Assembly: GCA_039000515.1 (NCBI GenBank)
Contig: JBCFYV010002255.1
Coordinates: 25,535,463-25,599,462, forward strand
DNA length: 64,000 nt
From: Timema cristinae
Lineage: Eukaryota > Arthropoda > Insecta > Phasmatodea > Timematidae
Direction of reading: 5' to 3'
Shown: positions 1-10,665 of the stretch, piece by piece
Layout: each line of letters begins with the position of its first letter
How positions within the stretch are numbered: position 1 is the first letter of the stretch
Position numbers and translations under genes: made by a program
The notes under the pieces: generated by a model
Told to the model about the DNA's origin: nothing
Databases searched by the model: none
What the model saw: only the letters and a program-made list of their open reading frames with translations

Positions 1-690
1 TAAAACTTTCTTGGGGTTTTCATAAGGTTGCCCCAAGGGATGTTTGGAATTAGATATCTAACCCATAAATTAAGGGTAGTTTAATGAAGGGCAAAAAGAA
101 AAAAGTCGATTTTCTCAAATTCGGCTCTAACGATTTTGATTAAATTTGGTTTCTAAACCTTTATAAATATTCCAAACAAGATAACTACTCTCAATATTTC
201 GGAAAAAATCACTAGGGCTCCGGTTTGATGCGTAAATTCTCACTTTTTATCATATCTCCAAAACTATTTGAGACATAAAGTTACTTATCATTGTAAATAT
301 GTAAATATACTTCTAATAAAAATATTTTTTTCGCAACAAGTTTTTATAAAACCAATAACTTTCAAGCTATACGCAAATGTATAGATTTTTTAACTTTTCG
401 AACACTTAAGGTAAATTATTGCGACCGTGAAAAAAAATTAACCTGAAATGTTGATGGATGTCGACATCTCATGACCCCCCAGAACCCTAAAAAATGTTAT
501 TTGAATGACCGTCTGTCTATGTGTCTGTTTAAACTTAAATTTAGAATAATTTAATAAAGGGCAAAAAGATTTTTTTTAAATCGATTTTTTTTAAATTGGC
601 TCTAACGATTTTGATTAAAATTCGTATCTAGGCAATGATTAAGATTATAAATGAACTGGCTATTATCATTTTTCCATAAAAATTACTTTT
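1..690 (+). repeat. Degenerate ~143-bp core repeat (family E), copy 1
   Basis: Contains the recurrent core phrase 'taacgattttgattaaa' at about 128 and again at about 602, each followed by a 'ggtatcta'-like stretch, plus a 'gaccgtctgtctatgtgtctg' microsatellite-like edge near 505. The same phrases recur at 24.6, 38.0, 55.8 and 61.9 kb. An A-type SINE interrupts the right part at 702, and related sequence may resume at 1053-1128 and 1970-2200. No coding potential seen. Confidence 0.55.
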
Positions 691-701
691 AGGATACTTT
701 A

Positions 702-1041
702 TTATTATTAGCACCGAGTCTTACTACCCGTTCGGGTTATACGCACTTACGCTAATGTGTAATATTATTATTAGCACCGCGTCTTACTACCCATTCGGGT
801 TATACGCACTTACGCTAATGTGTAATGGTAGGGTGATTGTGAGATGAAATGGAGGACCTACAGTTTAACGTGGAATCCAAACCACGGTGGCGGCCTGGCA
901 TTCCCCACATTCACAAGATGTCTTATCAGAGGTGAAGGAAGGGTTTGGTAATCAGATAAATCCGTACCGGGACCGAGGATTGAGCCCCGGCCGCCAGCAC
1001 AGAAGTCTTACATCTTACCCCTAGACCACCAGGTCACCTAC
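702..1041 (-). mobile_element. A-type SINE with a doubled 3' tail
   Basis: Full-length copy read on the minus strand: tRNA-like head next to 1041 (A box TGGTCTAGGGG-like, B box GGTTCAATCC-like) and 3' tail at 702-840. An 11-bp direct repeat AGGATACTTTA flanks it (691-701 and 1042-1052). The terminal module from the hairpin to the (TAA)n occurs twice in tandem (about 706-757 and 758-835), so the tail was duplicated before or during insertion. Confidence 0.93.
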
Positions 1042-1128
1042 AGGATACTTTACAAAAAATTTTGAAAAACATGTTAATAGTTTAATAATGAATGATTAAG
1101 ATTGTTTATAATAGAATTAAAATGTTGT

Positions 1129-1969
1129 TAAAGTTGTACAATTTGTTTTAATTTATCATTAAAACATAGATATATGATGTAATGTAATAATAATATAGGC
1201 ACTATAATTTGATTATTATTTGAAAAGATTGGTAATAATAATAATTACAAGTTATAATAACTTATAAAGACAAATATGATATAATCATTGAAATTATAAC
1301 AAACATCTAAAAAATTTAATACATATTAAAAATTGTGGACGTTTGAGTCAAATTGCATCAACACATTGTTATGATGTGATGATGTAATCATGCATATATT
1401 ACGTGTCTTGTACTATATTGGGAATTAAACAGAATTAGTTGTGAAAATTTTGAAATTATATAAAATGAAAGAAGATATGTTAAAATTAAATTAATCCCTT
1501 CCCTATCTGCAATTCCCTGTTCCTTGGATACTGTTGCAATCCCTGCAACGTTTTTAGAGCGTTTGACATGTTTCGACGCTACGACGGCATCAAACAGGGA
1601 ATTACAGATAAGGAAGTAATTTAATTTTTATATATCTTCTTTCATTTTATATATTTTAAAAATTTTCACAACTAATTCTGTTTAATTCCCAATCTAGTAC
1701 AAGACACGTAATATATGCATGATTACATCATCCGATCATAACAATGTTTTGATGCAATTTGACTCAAAAGTTCATAATTTTTAATACGTATTAAACTTTT
1801 TAGATTTTTGTTACAATTTCAATTATTGTATCATATTTGTCTTTATAAGATATTATAATTTGTAATTATTACTACCAATCTTTTCATATATTTATTAAAT
1901 TTTAGTGCCTATATTATTAAATTACATCTATATTTTTTATGCTAAATTATAAGAAATTGTACAACTTTA
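1129..1969. mobile_element. 840-bp long-inverted-repeat (foldback) element
   Basis: Left arm 1129-1525 and right arm 1589-1969 are inverted copies at roughly 85-90% identity by eye, joined by a GC-richer ~60-bp loop (1526-1588). The outer ends read TAAAGTTGTACAATT inward on both sides. No ORF of note lies inside, so if mobile it is non-autonomous, like a long-TIR MITE or foldback element. No clear TSD was found. Confidence 0.8.
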
Positions 1970-2199
1970 CCAAAAATTGATTTTTATTAGAAATAATACT
2001 TTACAGAAGATGAAATTTCCTTCTCTCCGCGACTGTTTGAGATATTAAATAACTATCATTGCAAAATTGTAGTACTATTAAAAATAAAAAACTTATATGA
2101 AATATATTTTTTAAACCAACCATTTCTGAGATATTGGTAAATATATTAATACAATTTTGTGAGCTTTGGTTGTAAAGAGATATTACTTTAAGTTTTAAC

Positions 2200-2593
2200 G
2201 CAATAATTCTACAATGCCATAGAGTAATTAAATATAATTAAGTATCTCAAAAAGTTTGTTATTTATCCTTAAACTTCTTAGGAAAAATGTTTGTACAACA
2301 ACAATATATCTCCATTTTAGACTCAATAGTCAATATTACATTTTGTATTGGTAAAAATTTATAAATGATGAATTTAATAGCAATATGATGTCATGAAGAT
2401 GTGTAACACCTAATAAAGTGTCTAATATTTTAACTGGAAGTTGAAATTTTAATATGAAGTGTTGACCCTTGTGGACCCAATATTGATCTTTTTATCGTTC
2501 CAAACATACATACATTAGTTCTTTAAAAATAAAATTATAAAATTTAAAACTGGGATTCAAAAAATGTTTTACATAATTTTAGTGCAATTTATG
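2200..2593. other. AT-rich DNA without recognised features
   Basis: Nothing recognised beyond short AT-rich runs. It contains 'tgtaacacc' at about 2401, which looks like an LTR start but has no partner end nearby. Confidence 0.5.
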
Positions 2594-2605
2594 CTTGGGT
2601 TTGTT

Positions 2606-2901
2606 CATCATCATCATCATCATCGCGTCTTACTACCCGTTCGGGTTACACGCACCTACGCTAAAGTGTAATGGTAGGGTGATTGTGAGATGAAATGGAG
2701 GACCTATAGTTTAACGTGGAATTAGAACCACGGTGGAGGCCTGGCATTCCACACATTCACAAGTTGTGATTAATACACGTCTTGTCAGAGGTGAAGGAAG
2801 GGTTTGGCAATCAGATAAATCTGTGCCGGGACCGAGGATTGAACCCCGGACCCCCAACACAGAAGTCCGGCACCTTACCCCTAGACCGCCAGGTCACCTA
2901 C
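2606..2901 (-). mobile_element. A-type SINE with (GAT)n tail
   Basis: Full-length copy with tRNA-like head at its right end. Perfect 12-bp TSD CTTGGGTTTGTT (2594-2605 and 2902-2913). Its terminal simple repeat is (GAT)n on the SINE strand (catcatcat on plus, 2606-2624) instead of (TAA)n, and the usual GGTGCTAA junction is missing. The short open frames over 2733-2973 are SINE sequence, not genes. Confidence 0.93.
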
Positions 2902-3059
2902 CTTGGGTTTGTTAATGTATATTATTTCGTTTCACATATATTACGAGTTTTGAGTAAATATCTTAAATTTTAAACAATAGAGCGAGAAAGTCCGTGCGGA
3001 GTTCCGTATCATTTATTTCATTTACTTGAGGTATTTAACCAACTGATTATATCAGCACA

Positions 3060-3240
3060 AGACATAAAATAACTCGATTCTAAAACATACACAACACCCA
3101 GTCCCCAGACGTTAATTCATCACTATGAAAGGGTAAATCCACGTTTCACCAACTATACATTTTTCAGCCATGCTATGAGCCGAATCAGGAACCCTTAACT
3201 AAATAGATAGACACGTTACCACACCTAAAAGTTATCGAAC
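3060..3240 (-). mobile_element. Fragment of tRNA-Lys-like SINE (family D)
   Basis: On the minus strand a decayed tRNA-like head (around 3195-3235) is followed by 'gatgaattaacgtctggggactg', matching the copies at 3936-4230 and 12965-13262. The family has a body unrelated to the A/B/C SINEs. Confidence 0.5.
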
Positions 3241-3641
3241 ACCTTTCATAAATAAATACATAAAGTATCCATATAGCTAGTTTAGATAAATTATTAACAT
3301 AAAATAAAGTTATTCACAAAAATAATGTTCTACTTGTGCTACAATATCTCTCAAATTCACTTCTCGTCCGCACTGATGAGAACGTCGACAAGGGGGTCAG
3401 TCAGAGTAGAGATCATCTGGTTTGGTTTTCAAGTGATGGTATGGTCAGATTTCATATCCCATCAGTTTGGTTGGTTTTCTTTTCCTAAATTGCTTTCCAA
3501 TCTTTATTCACGCAAATATGGGTACATTTCTTCTAAATATTACCTGCCCCATTCTTATTTCATTCTTGGAGATATGTAGATGGCAACTTAATATTTTTAT
3601 TTCCATTTCATCTATCGATTAGAATCAAGAGGAAGAGGTTA

Positions 3642-3905
3642 ATATATATATATATATATATTAGCACTGCATCTTACTACCCGTTCGGGTTAATCGCGTT
3701 AAGTACTAATTACGTTAATGGATTTAGGAATTAGGAAGGTTGAATTAGAAGTGAACCCGCATTTGCGTGGAGGGAGAGTGGAAAACCATTAAGAAAAAAC
3801 TACTCCTAGTTCACCCGACCGAGATTCGAACCTCGATCTCCCCCGTCCTCGCAGTCGAGCTCAACACGACAAGCGCGTTAGCTAACTACGCCACCGAGGC
3901 GGGTT
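3642..3905 (-). mobile_element. B-type SINE, full length
   Basis: Head at the right end reads on the minus strand as ACCCGCCTCGGTGGCGTAGT with B box GGTTCGAATCT. The shared hairpin tail is near 3662-3700. A 9-bp TSD AAGAGGTTA lies at 3633-3641 and 3906-3914. The terminal repeat is (TA)n rather than (TAA)n. Confidence 0.92.
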
Positions 3906-3935
3906 AAGAGGTTAGTAATAAAACATTTAAATTCT

Positions 3936-4230
3936 CTGGACACTTTAATTCAGTCGGTAGTGTGTCTGCCAATAGGGTTCCGTGCTTGATTCCTGGCACT
4001 GACGAAAAATATTTCCTTGGTGAAATATAGGTTTACTCTTTCACATTGATAAATTAATGCTGGAGACTGAATGTTTTGCTTTCCCTAGTCTTAAGTTAGA
4101 ATATAAGGCATATGAAGCTACGACAGGCCTAGCAAGCAAGTAGTGGAAAATATATGGCTTGAATAAAAAACTGAACCAGGCCATGGGTTGGAAACAGTAT
4201 TGGATGTAAATCTTCTCTGGACCTCAAATA
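3936..4230 (+). mobile_element. tRNA-Lys-like SINE (family D)
   Basis: The start resembles a tRNA D-arm (CAGTCGGTAGTGTG, like the tRNA-Lys A-box region) with a B-box-like GGTTCCGTGCTTGATTCC about 40 bp on. The body ('aattaatgctggagactgaatg', 'gctacgacaggcctagcaag') recurs inverted at 12965-13262. The 3' end is not defined and runs into the Helitron-like element. Confidence 0.6.
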
Positions 4231-4855
4231 TCTATACTAATATTATAAAGAAGTAAGATTTGATTTTTTCTTCTTTTTTTTTGTTTGTAATGGATAAACT
4301 CAAAAACTAATGGACCGATTTTAAAAATTCTCTCACCAATATAAAGCTACATTATCAGCGAGTAACAAAGGCTATATTTTATTTTGAAAATTTAATTTAT
4401 TCCTCATAAAAATGTCGATAGAATATTATGTAGTCGTTGGAAAAAAAAAGGTTGTTGAAGGGAAAGTGGGGTTGATGAAGGTGGCGGGGGGGTAGCGGTG
4501 AGGAAAGAGAAATATATGTATTGACGAGGAACGCAAAAAAAATTATTAAAATAAAATTTGGGGAAACGAGGGAGTAAATGAAAGTGGAGGAAGCTGAAAA
4601 ATTAATTTGGTTTTAACAATTTGTTTGATTGGTGTATACACAATGATTTCGCGCCTAGAGCAAACAAAATTATAGAGGAATGAGATGAAAATGGGCAGGG
4701 AGGATTAAAAGAGGGAGGGCTATACAGTGATGGTAGGAGACTGTATTTTCAAAAAAATAAGAAAAAAATAAGTTTTATTTTTATATTGAAATGGAGGATT
4801 TGAAGCTTTGTTTTACAGGATTTTTTAAAATATTTTTTTACGGGAAGGGGGCTAG
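4231..4855 (+). mobile_element. Helitron-like non-autonomous element
   Basis: Begins TCTATACTAATATTATAAAG, a 5' end I know from many arthropod Helitron-type and similar repeats, followed by a T/G-rich run and 'aaaactaatggaccgatttt'. It ends ...GGGGGCTAG at 4855. The 5' TC, the 3' CTAG and the flanking A (4230) and T (4856) fit the Helitron rule of insertion between A and T without TSD. No Rep/helicase coding sequence is present. A clear 3' hairpin was not seen, which limits confidence. Confidence 0.55.
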
Positions 4856-5540
4856 TTGACTTATAAGTATATGATCAAACTATGGTGTTTTGTTGCCATG
4901 CGTGTACATAAAATAAATACATCAATAGGTTTGTTTTTAAATATATGTTTATACATATATTTCTATTATATATATATATATATCATATTTGAAATGTATT
5001 CAAAATAAGCTATTGTTTATTTTACCACAGTAACTAGACAATTTTTTTTTAATTATCAATATATTTAAGGTAGTAGATATAGAAAATTATTTATTTTCTT
5101 TATTTTTGAATGTAAATTCTATTGTTATGTTCATTAAATATGAAATATATTACAGTAGTATTAAAAAATGTTATTTTAAAAAGTTATTAAAACATTTCAA
5201 TGTATATTAAAAATAGTTTTTAAAGTGTCAAATACGGCACAAATTAAATTATTTTAATTATTTTTTGGATCTTGTATTTTATGTTTCTTTCTAGTTTTGA
5301 ACTTTGATTTTTAGTTCTAGTGAAAGCATTTTAGTTCTGTTGATAAAAGCTTGATTCTGCACTGAATATTATATTTTATTTTCAACCTCCTCTAACTAAC
5401 AAATATTAAAAATATATATTTATTAGTAACTTTTGTAAGAACATTTCTTTTTACTGTCTCAGAGATACATGTAAAATTTATGTTCCGATTCTAAATTGTG
5501 TATAATAAATTTGTTTTACGAATGTAAACTACTATTAAAT
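4856..5540. other. AT-rich DNA with short (AT)n run
   Basis: Holds an (AT)n microsatellite at about 4966-4983 and otherwise featureless AT-rich sequence. Confidence 0.5.
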
Positions 5541-5544
5541 TAGC

Positions 5545-5640
5545 GCCAGTGGTTACGTGGTTAGAGGCAATAAACTTTAGTATATTCGATAGCCATATTT
5601 AGAAATAGCTGGGTTCGAATCTTGGTTGGGTGTCCAGGGG
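5545..5640 (+). mobile_element. tRNA-like SINE head fragment (C-like)
   Basis: A-box-like 'gtggttacgtggttagagg' and B-box-like 'GGTTCGAATCTTGG' followed by TTGGGTG, as in C-type heads. The body downstream is decayed. Confidence 0.5.
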
Positions 5641-5771
5641 CGTGGATTTCTGTATGTAATTTATCATTGTGGTTAAACCTTACTCTCCCGATGCTAATTC
5701 TATTACACATCCTACATAAACCTTAGTCAGCCCTTCCCTTTATATAAACCGCTAATAACCATTGACATCCG

Positions 5772-5935
5772 CTTCAATGGCCGCGTGGTCTAACGCATCA
5801 CTATCACCATTTGAACAAACTGCCGACAATGGGGAGATTGAGGTTAGAATCTCGGTTGGGTGTACTAGGGCTAGTTTTTAAAAATGTTTTATCACTCTCC
5901 CTCCACGCATATTCTGGTGCTCTTCCTTGAAATGT
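5772..5935 (+). mobile_element. C-type SINE, 3' end decayed
   Basis: Head 'gcttcaatggccgcgtggtctaacgc', decayed B box 'GAGGTTAGAATCTCGG', then 'tcactctccctccacgc', the mid-body phrase shared with B-type. The hairpin tail is not recognisable. Confidence 0.75.
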
Positions 5936-6116
5936 AGTTTAACGATAAGGAATAGATTTAACTCTCTCAAGATAGGGATAGGGTGTACTGGTCTTTTTAG
6001 TTAAAGTTGATTAAAAGCGAAAAGTGATGAATTTCGATCAACATTTACTAGTCAAAGTTGACTGTACCTAGGGAAATTAGGCTATACTCTTACTACCTTG
6101 AGTTAGTAAAAGTTGA

Positions 6117-6140
6117 CTAACCTAACCTAACCTAACCTAA
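6117..6140 (-). repeat. Interstitial TTAGG-type repeat
   Basis: Nearly five tandem CCTAA units (TTAGG on the minus strand), the arthropod telomere motif. Too short and internal to be a telomere. Confidence 0.85.
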
Positions 6141-6755
6141 AAACACACAAACTAATTAATCAAACACACACTGAATCCTTGGTCACTGTTGAAAACTACA
6201 ACCAATGGACGAGTGATCAAATAAAACAACAGTAAACAAATAGAGCTGGAATATTCAAAAAGTTGCATGTGGAGAGCAACAGCGCGGAATCAACTTTTAC
6301 TAAACCACAGCAGGCATAGTTAACTCTTCCTAGGAAAAGTTGATCTGTTTATTCTCAATCAACTGATACTTTTAGTAAGAGTCAACTTTACCTAGGCCGA
6401 GTCAATTCTCCCTAACAATATACTTTTCCTGTAACATATATACCAACAGTATCGACATATCGTGCACGTTCTTTCAAAAAGGTTCATCATTTTTGCAATA
6501 TACTAAGATTACAAAATTTTGGGAGATCAAATTTATAATCTCAGAAAACTAATCTGCTATTTTTTCTTTGCGAGTTGTTTACCATGAGTTTTTATTTTCA
6601 TGTTTTCTTCGCATGGATACAAGCTTATTGAATTTATTCCACCCAACTAATCCCAATAATTCTGATGTGGAACATACTTATAATAGGAAATGTATCAATA
6701 TACATTAATGTTTTGCTAACCCCTAGCGTTGAATGCAATAGCTGTTTAAGAAATT

Positions 6756-6999
6756 TATTATTATTATTATTAATTATTATTATTATTATTAGCACCGCGT
6801 ATTACTACCCGTTCGGGTTGTACGCACGCTAATGTGTAATGGTAGGTTTATTGTGAGATGAAACGGAGGACTTACAGCTTAACGTGGAATCCGAACCACG
6901 GTGGAGGTCTGGAATTCCACACATTCACAAGTTGTGATTAATACATGTCTTGTCAGAGGTGAAGGAAGGGTTTGGCAATCAGATAAATCTGTGCCAGAA
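6756..6999 (-). mobile_element. A-type SINE, 5'-truncated
   Basis: Has the tail and body but lacks the tRNA head, stopping in 'gataaatctgtgcc'. Flanked by AAGAAATT at 6748-6755 and 7000-7007, so the truncation occurred at insertion. It sits 24 bp from an opposite-strand copy. Confidence 0.88.
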
Positions 7000-7023
7000 A
7001 AGAAATTAATTAAAAAGGGAGTA

Positions 7024-7330
7024 GGTGACCTGGTGTTCTAAGGTTAAGGAGTCATACTTCTGTCCTGGAGGTCCGGGGTTCAATCCCTGGTCCCAGCACA
7101 GATTTATCTGATTACCAAACTCTTCCTTCATCTCTGACAATACCTGTATTAATCACAACTTGTAAATGTGGGGAATGCCAGGCCTCCACCGTGGTTCGGA
7201 TTCTACGTTAAACTGTAGGTCCTCCATTTCATCTCACAATCACCCTGTCATTACACATTAGCGTAAGGGCGTATAACCCAAACGGGTAGTAAGACGCGGT
7301 GCTAATAATAATAATAAATAATAATACTAA
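7024..7330 (+). mobile_element. A-type SINE, full length
   Basis: Complete head (GGTGACCTGGTGTTCTAAGG), body and hairpin tail, ending in an imperfect (TAA)n run. With the preceding minus copy it forms an inverted pair able to fold over about 240 bp. Confidence 0.92.
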
Positions 7331-7534
7331 TAAAGGAGTCTCACTATTTTTATATCACCTCTAGTAAAAAGATGTACACTTCATTTACCTCGATTAGTGA
7401 CAATTTTACCTTTAAAAACTACATTACGGACCTATTTTATAGGTAATAAAGTATACCCCAGTGTAGTCCGTTATGATAAAACTACTTGCTTTCAGAGTAA
7501 ACTGAGTATACATTTTATAAGTTAATTTTTTTAG

Positions 7535-7788
7535 CACTACGTTTAACTAACTACCTGTAGAGGTAATAGGCACGTAGTATGTACTAATTAACCTAATGTA
7601 CTATGGATAAGTAAGGTTTAATTTAGAGGAAATATACCAGAATTTTCGTAGAGGAAGAGTGGAAAAACATTTAAATAAAATCACCCCTCATTAGACACAA
7701 CGAGGTATCGAAACCTGATCTGCCTATCATCAACATTCTAGTATATTGCGAGAATGACGACATAGACCATAATGTCACCGAAGCAGGT
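7535..7788 (-). mobile_element. C-type SINE, old copy
   Basis: Poly-T/TTAGCAC tail at the left, body 'gaagagtggaaaaacattt', head ending 'tgtcaccgaagcagg'. Many substitutions. Confidence 0.7.
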
Positions 7789-8145
7789 AAACTGATACGA
7801 TATAAATAATAATTATTCAAATCTTCTTTAAATAAATAAAATATAAAGTGGAAGAAATCATTAAAATATAGACTTAAGTACCCTGTCTTCCATGTGTCCC
7901 ATTTCTCTGATAAAATTGTTCTCCACTTTTAATAAAAAATTAAACAATAATAAAGTGCTCTTAATGCGTGTTATAAACGTGAAACTCCTCTTGACACTAT
8001 ATTATTTTTATTAGTGCATGACAAAACTAACCAAAATAGGACCTTATCTTAAATAAATAACTAAATTGATAAAAAAAAATTGTATATAATGAATTTATGG
8101 GATTTCCTTAGTATTTATTTAGTTACACTAATTTTTGTATTTATT
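7789..8145. other. AT-rich DNA without recognised features
   Basis: Nothing recognised. Confidence 0.5.
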
Positions 8146-8292
8146 TTTTAGCACTGCGTCTTACAACCTGTTTAGGTTATACGCATATGTACTAACTAAG
8201 CTAATGGGTTGGGGATGAGGAAGGATAAATTCAGAGGAAGTGTACCCACATTTGTGTTGAGGGAGAGTGTAAAACTATTATGGGAAAACCAC
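8146..8292 (-). mobile_element. C-type SINE, 5'-truncated
   Basis: Tail 'ttagcactgcgtcttacaac' and body to 'gagggagagtgtaaaac', then abrupt loss of homology before the head, at the edge of a GC-richer unique segment. Confidence 0.8.
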
Positions 8293-8339
8293 CTTTCATA
8301 CATCTTGTAGCATTTGGCCCCAAGCAAAAAAGAACAAGT

Positions 8340-8760
8340 CAACGATAACAAACACTTACCCCATTTCACCATCCTGGCGGCGTTGTACTCCGAACCGAGA
8401 GAGAGAGAGAGAGAGAGAGACGACAACACTACCGAGCGCAATTCCACCGCACAGACAACTGACCGGAGCTGGTCAGCTGGCCTGAGAGTCGAACCGTGCC
8501 CGCTAGGAACCGCCATGTGCTCAAGCCAATACAAAGAACTTGAGAAGAAAAGATATGTTGTCCCGCAAAGTGCCTGAACTTTCCAATTGCTTCGAGAAAT
8601 GAGTAGAAGCTCGTTCGTCACTCGCCTTTCCCTCCCGGTGTTTGATACTCCTTTGTTCCGTGTTCCCTGAGTTTTGCAAATGTATATAAGACGCGTAGGA
8701 AAGCGTCCGCACTCTTGGTCATTGCTCGGACTTAGTTGACGAAGCCGAGGCTTCAGTTTA
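8340..8760 (+). promoter_or_regulatory. GC-richer segment with TATA box; possible promoter or LTR remnant
   Basis: Noticeably richer in G, C and CpG than its surroundings. A TATATAAG box lies at 8683-8690 and a plausible initiator 'TTGGTCATTGC' about 30-38 bp downstream. A (GA)n run at 8397-8420 resembles GAGA-type promoter repeats. No LTR ends or downstream ORF were found. The minus-strand open frame here (8196-8621) owes its Ser/Leu run to the (GA)n. Confidence 0.25.
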
Positions 8761-9379
8761 TTTTAAAAAAATGTAAGGGTAAATTTATTTGCGGAGTAAA
8801 TATTTTTTAGGGTTATTTATCAAAATTCCCTTTTGGCAGGTTATTATTATTTATTAGTAATGTTTGAATCTTATAAAACATAAATTTTTCACATTGTATT
8901 TAAATGGTCAAATTTATTTATATAAGTCTAGTTTGTAGGGATACATTTTGGGATGTCACTATTGAGCTGATGATTAAAGAAAAGAAGATCTAAAGTATAA
9001 ATTTTGAATCTCACCTTTTTATTATGTTGGTTAGATTTTTCTTGTCTACGTAATGTTTAAGTTAATGTTCTTATTAATATTTCTTACTTACTCTCCTATA
9101 TTGTTAATATTGTGATTAATATATTTAGGGTAATATAATGGGATATATTAGATACTTGTGGACGATGCTCATTTTGATTATGTTGGATAATTATGAATAA
9201 CAGAATGCAGAAATTAGATAGTTAAACGTTCGTATTAGGATTTGAATACGATCTCCGTCATTAGCAGACTATTATAACAGGACATAGACCTTAGAGCATG
9301 CGAACACTAAAGCAGTTTTCTATAAACTGAAATCTTCTTTCGTTTTTTTATTAAATCAATTAAAACAAATAGTCTAAGT
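8761..9379. other. AT-rich DNA without recognised features
   Basis: Nothing recognised. Confidence 0.5.
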
Positions 9380-9525
9380 TAAGCAAAACACTCGCAATAG
9401 ACTGGAGTACTTGTGAAGGATATTGAATTCCGGTCGGGTGTATACTAGGATGCTTTTTTCCTAAATTGTTACTTCCAAGTAAGTTCGGCGTTACTTCCTT
9501 TAAATCCATCCTTCCTCTAAACCTC
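9380..9525 (+). mobile_element. C-type SINE fragment
   Basis: Decayed B-box region 'gaattccggtcgggtgtatac' then 'tttttcctaaattgttac' and 'ttcctctaaacctcc', in C-type order. The tail is lost. Confidence 0.55.
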
Positions 9526-9579
9526 CTCCTCCTCCTATCTCATGTGTGTGTGTGTTCGGATCTTCCAGATGGGTGGTAA

Positions 9580-9680
9580 AAAAAAGAAAACATTCTGAAA
9601 TTTGACACCTGGTCACGGAAATTGAACCCGGGAGCTTTGGCTTAGTACGCCAATGCTCTAACCCGTAGATACCTTCGACT
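9580..9680 (-). mobile_element. tRNA-like repeat fragment (family G)
   Basis: Minus strand carries 'gggttagagcattggcgtac' and a B-box-like 'CGGGTTCAATTTCCG', then 'accaggtgtcaaatttcag'. The same junction is seen in the foldback at 9735-9955. Confidence 0.5.
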
Positions 9681-9734
9681 CGGTAGTTGACTTATTGCTG
9701 CCAATTGTACAATTATTATAATTGTAAGAGATTG

Positions 9735-9955
9735 CATATTTAAGAATCAAATAGACGAAGCTTTTATTTACGCTTTGAGTAAGGATTACTCTATCTATAT
9801 ATCATATTCTGAAAATTGAAAAATGTAATAAGCCAAAGGTTCCGGGTTCGATACCAGTGTCCAGGTGTCATTTTTCAATTTTCAGAATATAATATCTAGA
9901 TGAAGTAAATCCTCTCTAAGAGCACAAATAATAGCCTTGGATATTTGATTCTCAA
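9735..9955. repeat. Imperfect inverted repeat around a tRNA-like B box
   Basis: Arms 9735-9826 and 9868-9955 pair imperfectly; the inner 22 bp (containing ATTCTGAAAATTGAAAAATG) is near perfect. The ~40-bp loop contains 'GGTTCCGGGTTCGATACC', a B-box-like string shared with the repeat at 9580-9680. Confidence 0.6.
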
Positions 9956-10530
9956 AAAAATATAAGGATGAAATACTCAAATCCACACACCCAGATCTTC
10001 AAGTGTTGTACGAGCAGAGTTAGAAGCAGATTCAATAAACAAAACAAAATGTTTAACAATTTATTGTATACCCAACCTGGGAATGAACCAGATTATGTTA
10101 GACCTCAAGATAATCAATAATTGATGACTTTATTAACTGAAAAATCACAGTATGTGTGTATAGTATAAATATTTGTATTAAACAAATTAAAATGTAATGG
10201 TTTTTAAATTTTCTATGGTTTTAATCTATGATTTTTTTTTCAATAGTTAAGATCCTAATTCCTGTTGATTATTTGAGGATTATAACTCACCCAAAATAGA
10301 CGAAGCTTTTTATGGAACAAAGAGGTAATATTATTACTTGTAATTTAACAGATTTAAACATAATATTATTTGCATTGTTCACCAATATTTGATTGGTAAA
10401 AACAAACTTTAATATAGAACTATTATTTAACGTAAGAGTGCATCTAAATATTGCTATTCAAACATGTATCCAACAAGTCTATTGTGTTTAATTTTTGTCA
10501 GCAAAGTGGCTATTTGGTATATTTAAATGG
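9956..10530. other. AT-rich DNA without recognised features
   Basis: 'aatagacgaagctttt' at about 10297 repeats a phrase at 9748, so part of the preceding repeat may recur here. Otherwise nothing. Confidence 0.4.
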
Positions 10531-10665
10531 TATTCACGCTAGGGAAGTAAGAATGAGTAGGATATAATCTAGAGGAAATTCACCACAAATTTTCTCTCAA
10601 ATTTGCGCAAAGAAAGAATGATTAATAATGTAAGATAAAGCGCCCCTTGATACCCCCATCAAAAA
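10530..10665 (-). mobile_element. Decayed C/B-type SINE fragment
   Basis: 'ctagaggaaattcaccac...' and 'gcgcaaagaaagaatgattaat' follow the body order of B/C SINEs on the minus strand. Tail and head are absent. Confidence 0.4.

Noticed and set aside
2733..2973. Open frames beginning [10 protein letters not shown] and MSEVKEGF
   Set aside because: They recur wherever a minus-strand A-type SINE occurs (for example 49156-49368) and are translated SINE body.
6117..6140. True telomere end
   Set aside because: Under five units, internal, flanked on both sides by unrelated DNA.
8196..8621. 141-codon minus-strand open frame as a gene
   Set aside because: Its Ser/Leu core is the (GA)n microsatellite and its C-terminal third is SINE sequence. 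No conserved motif.
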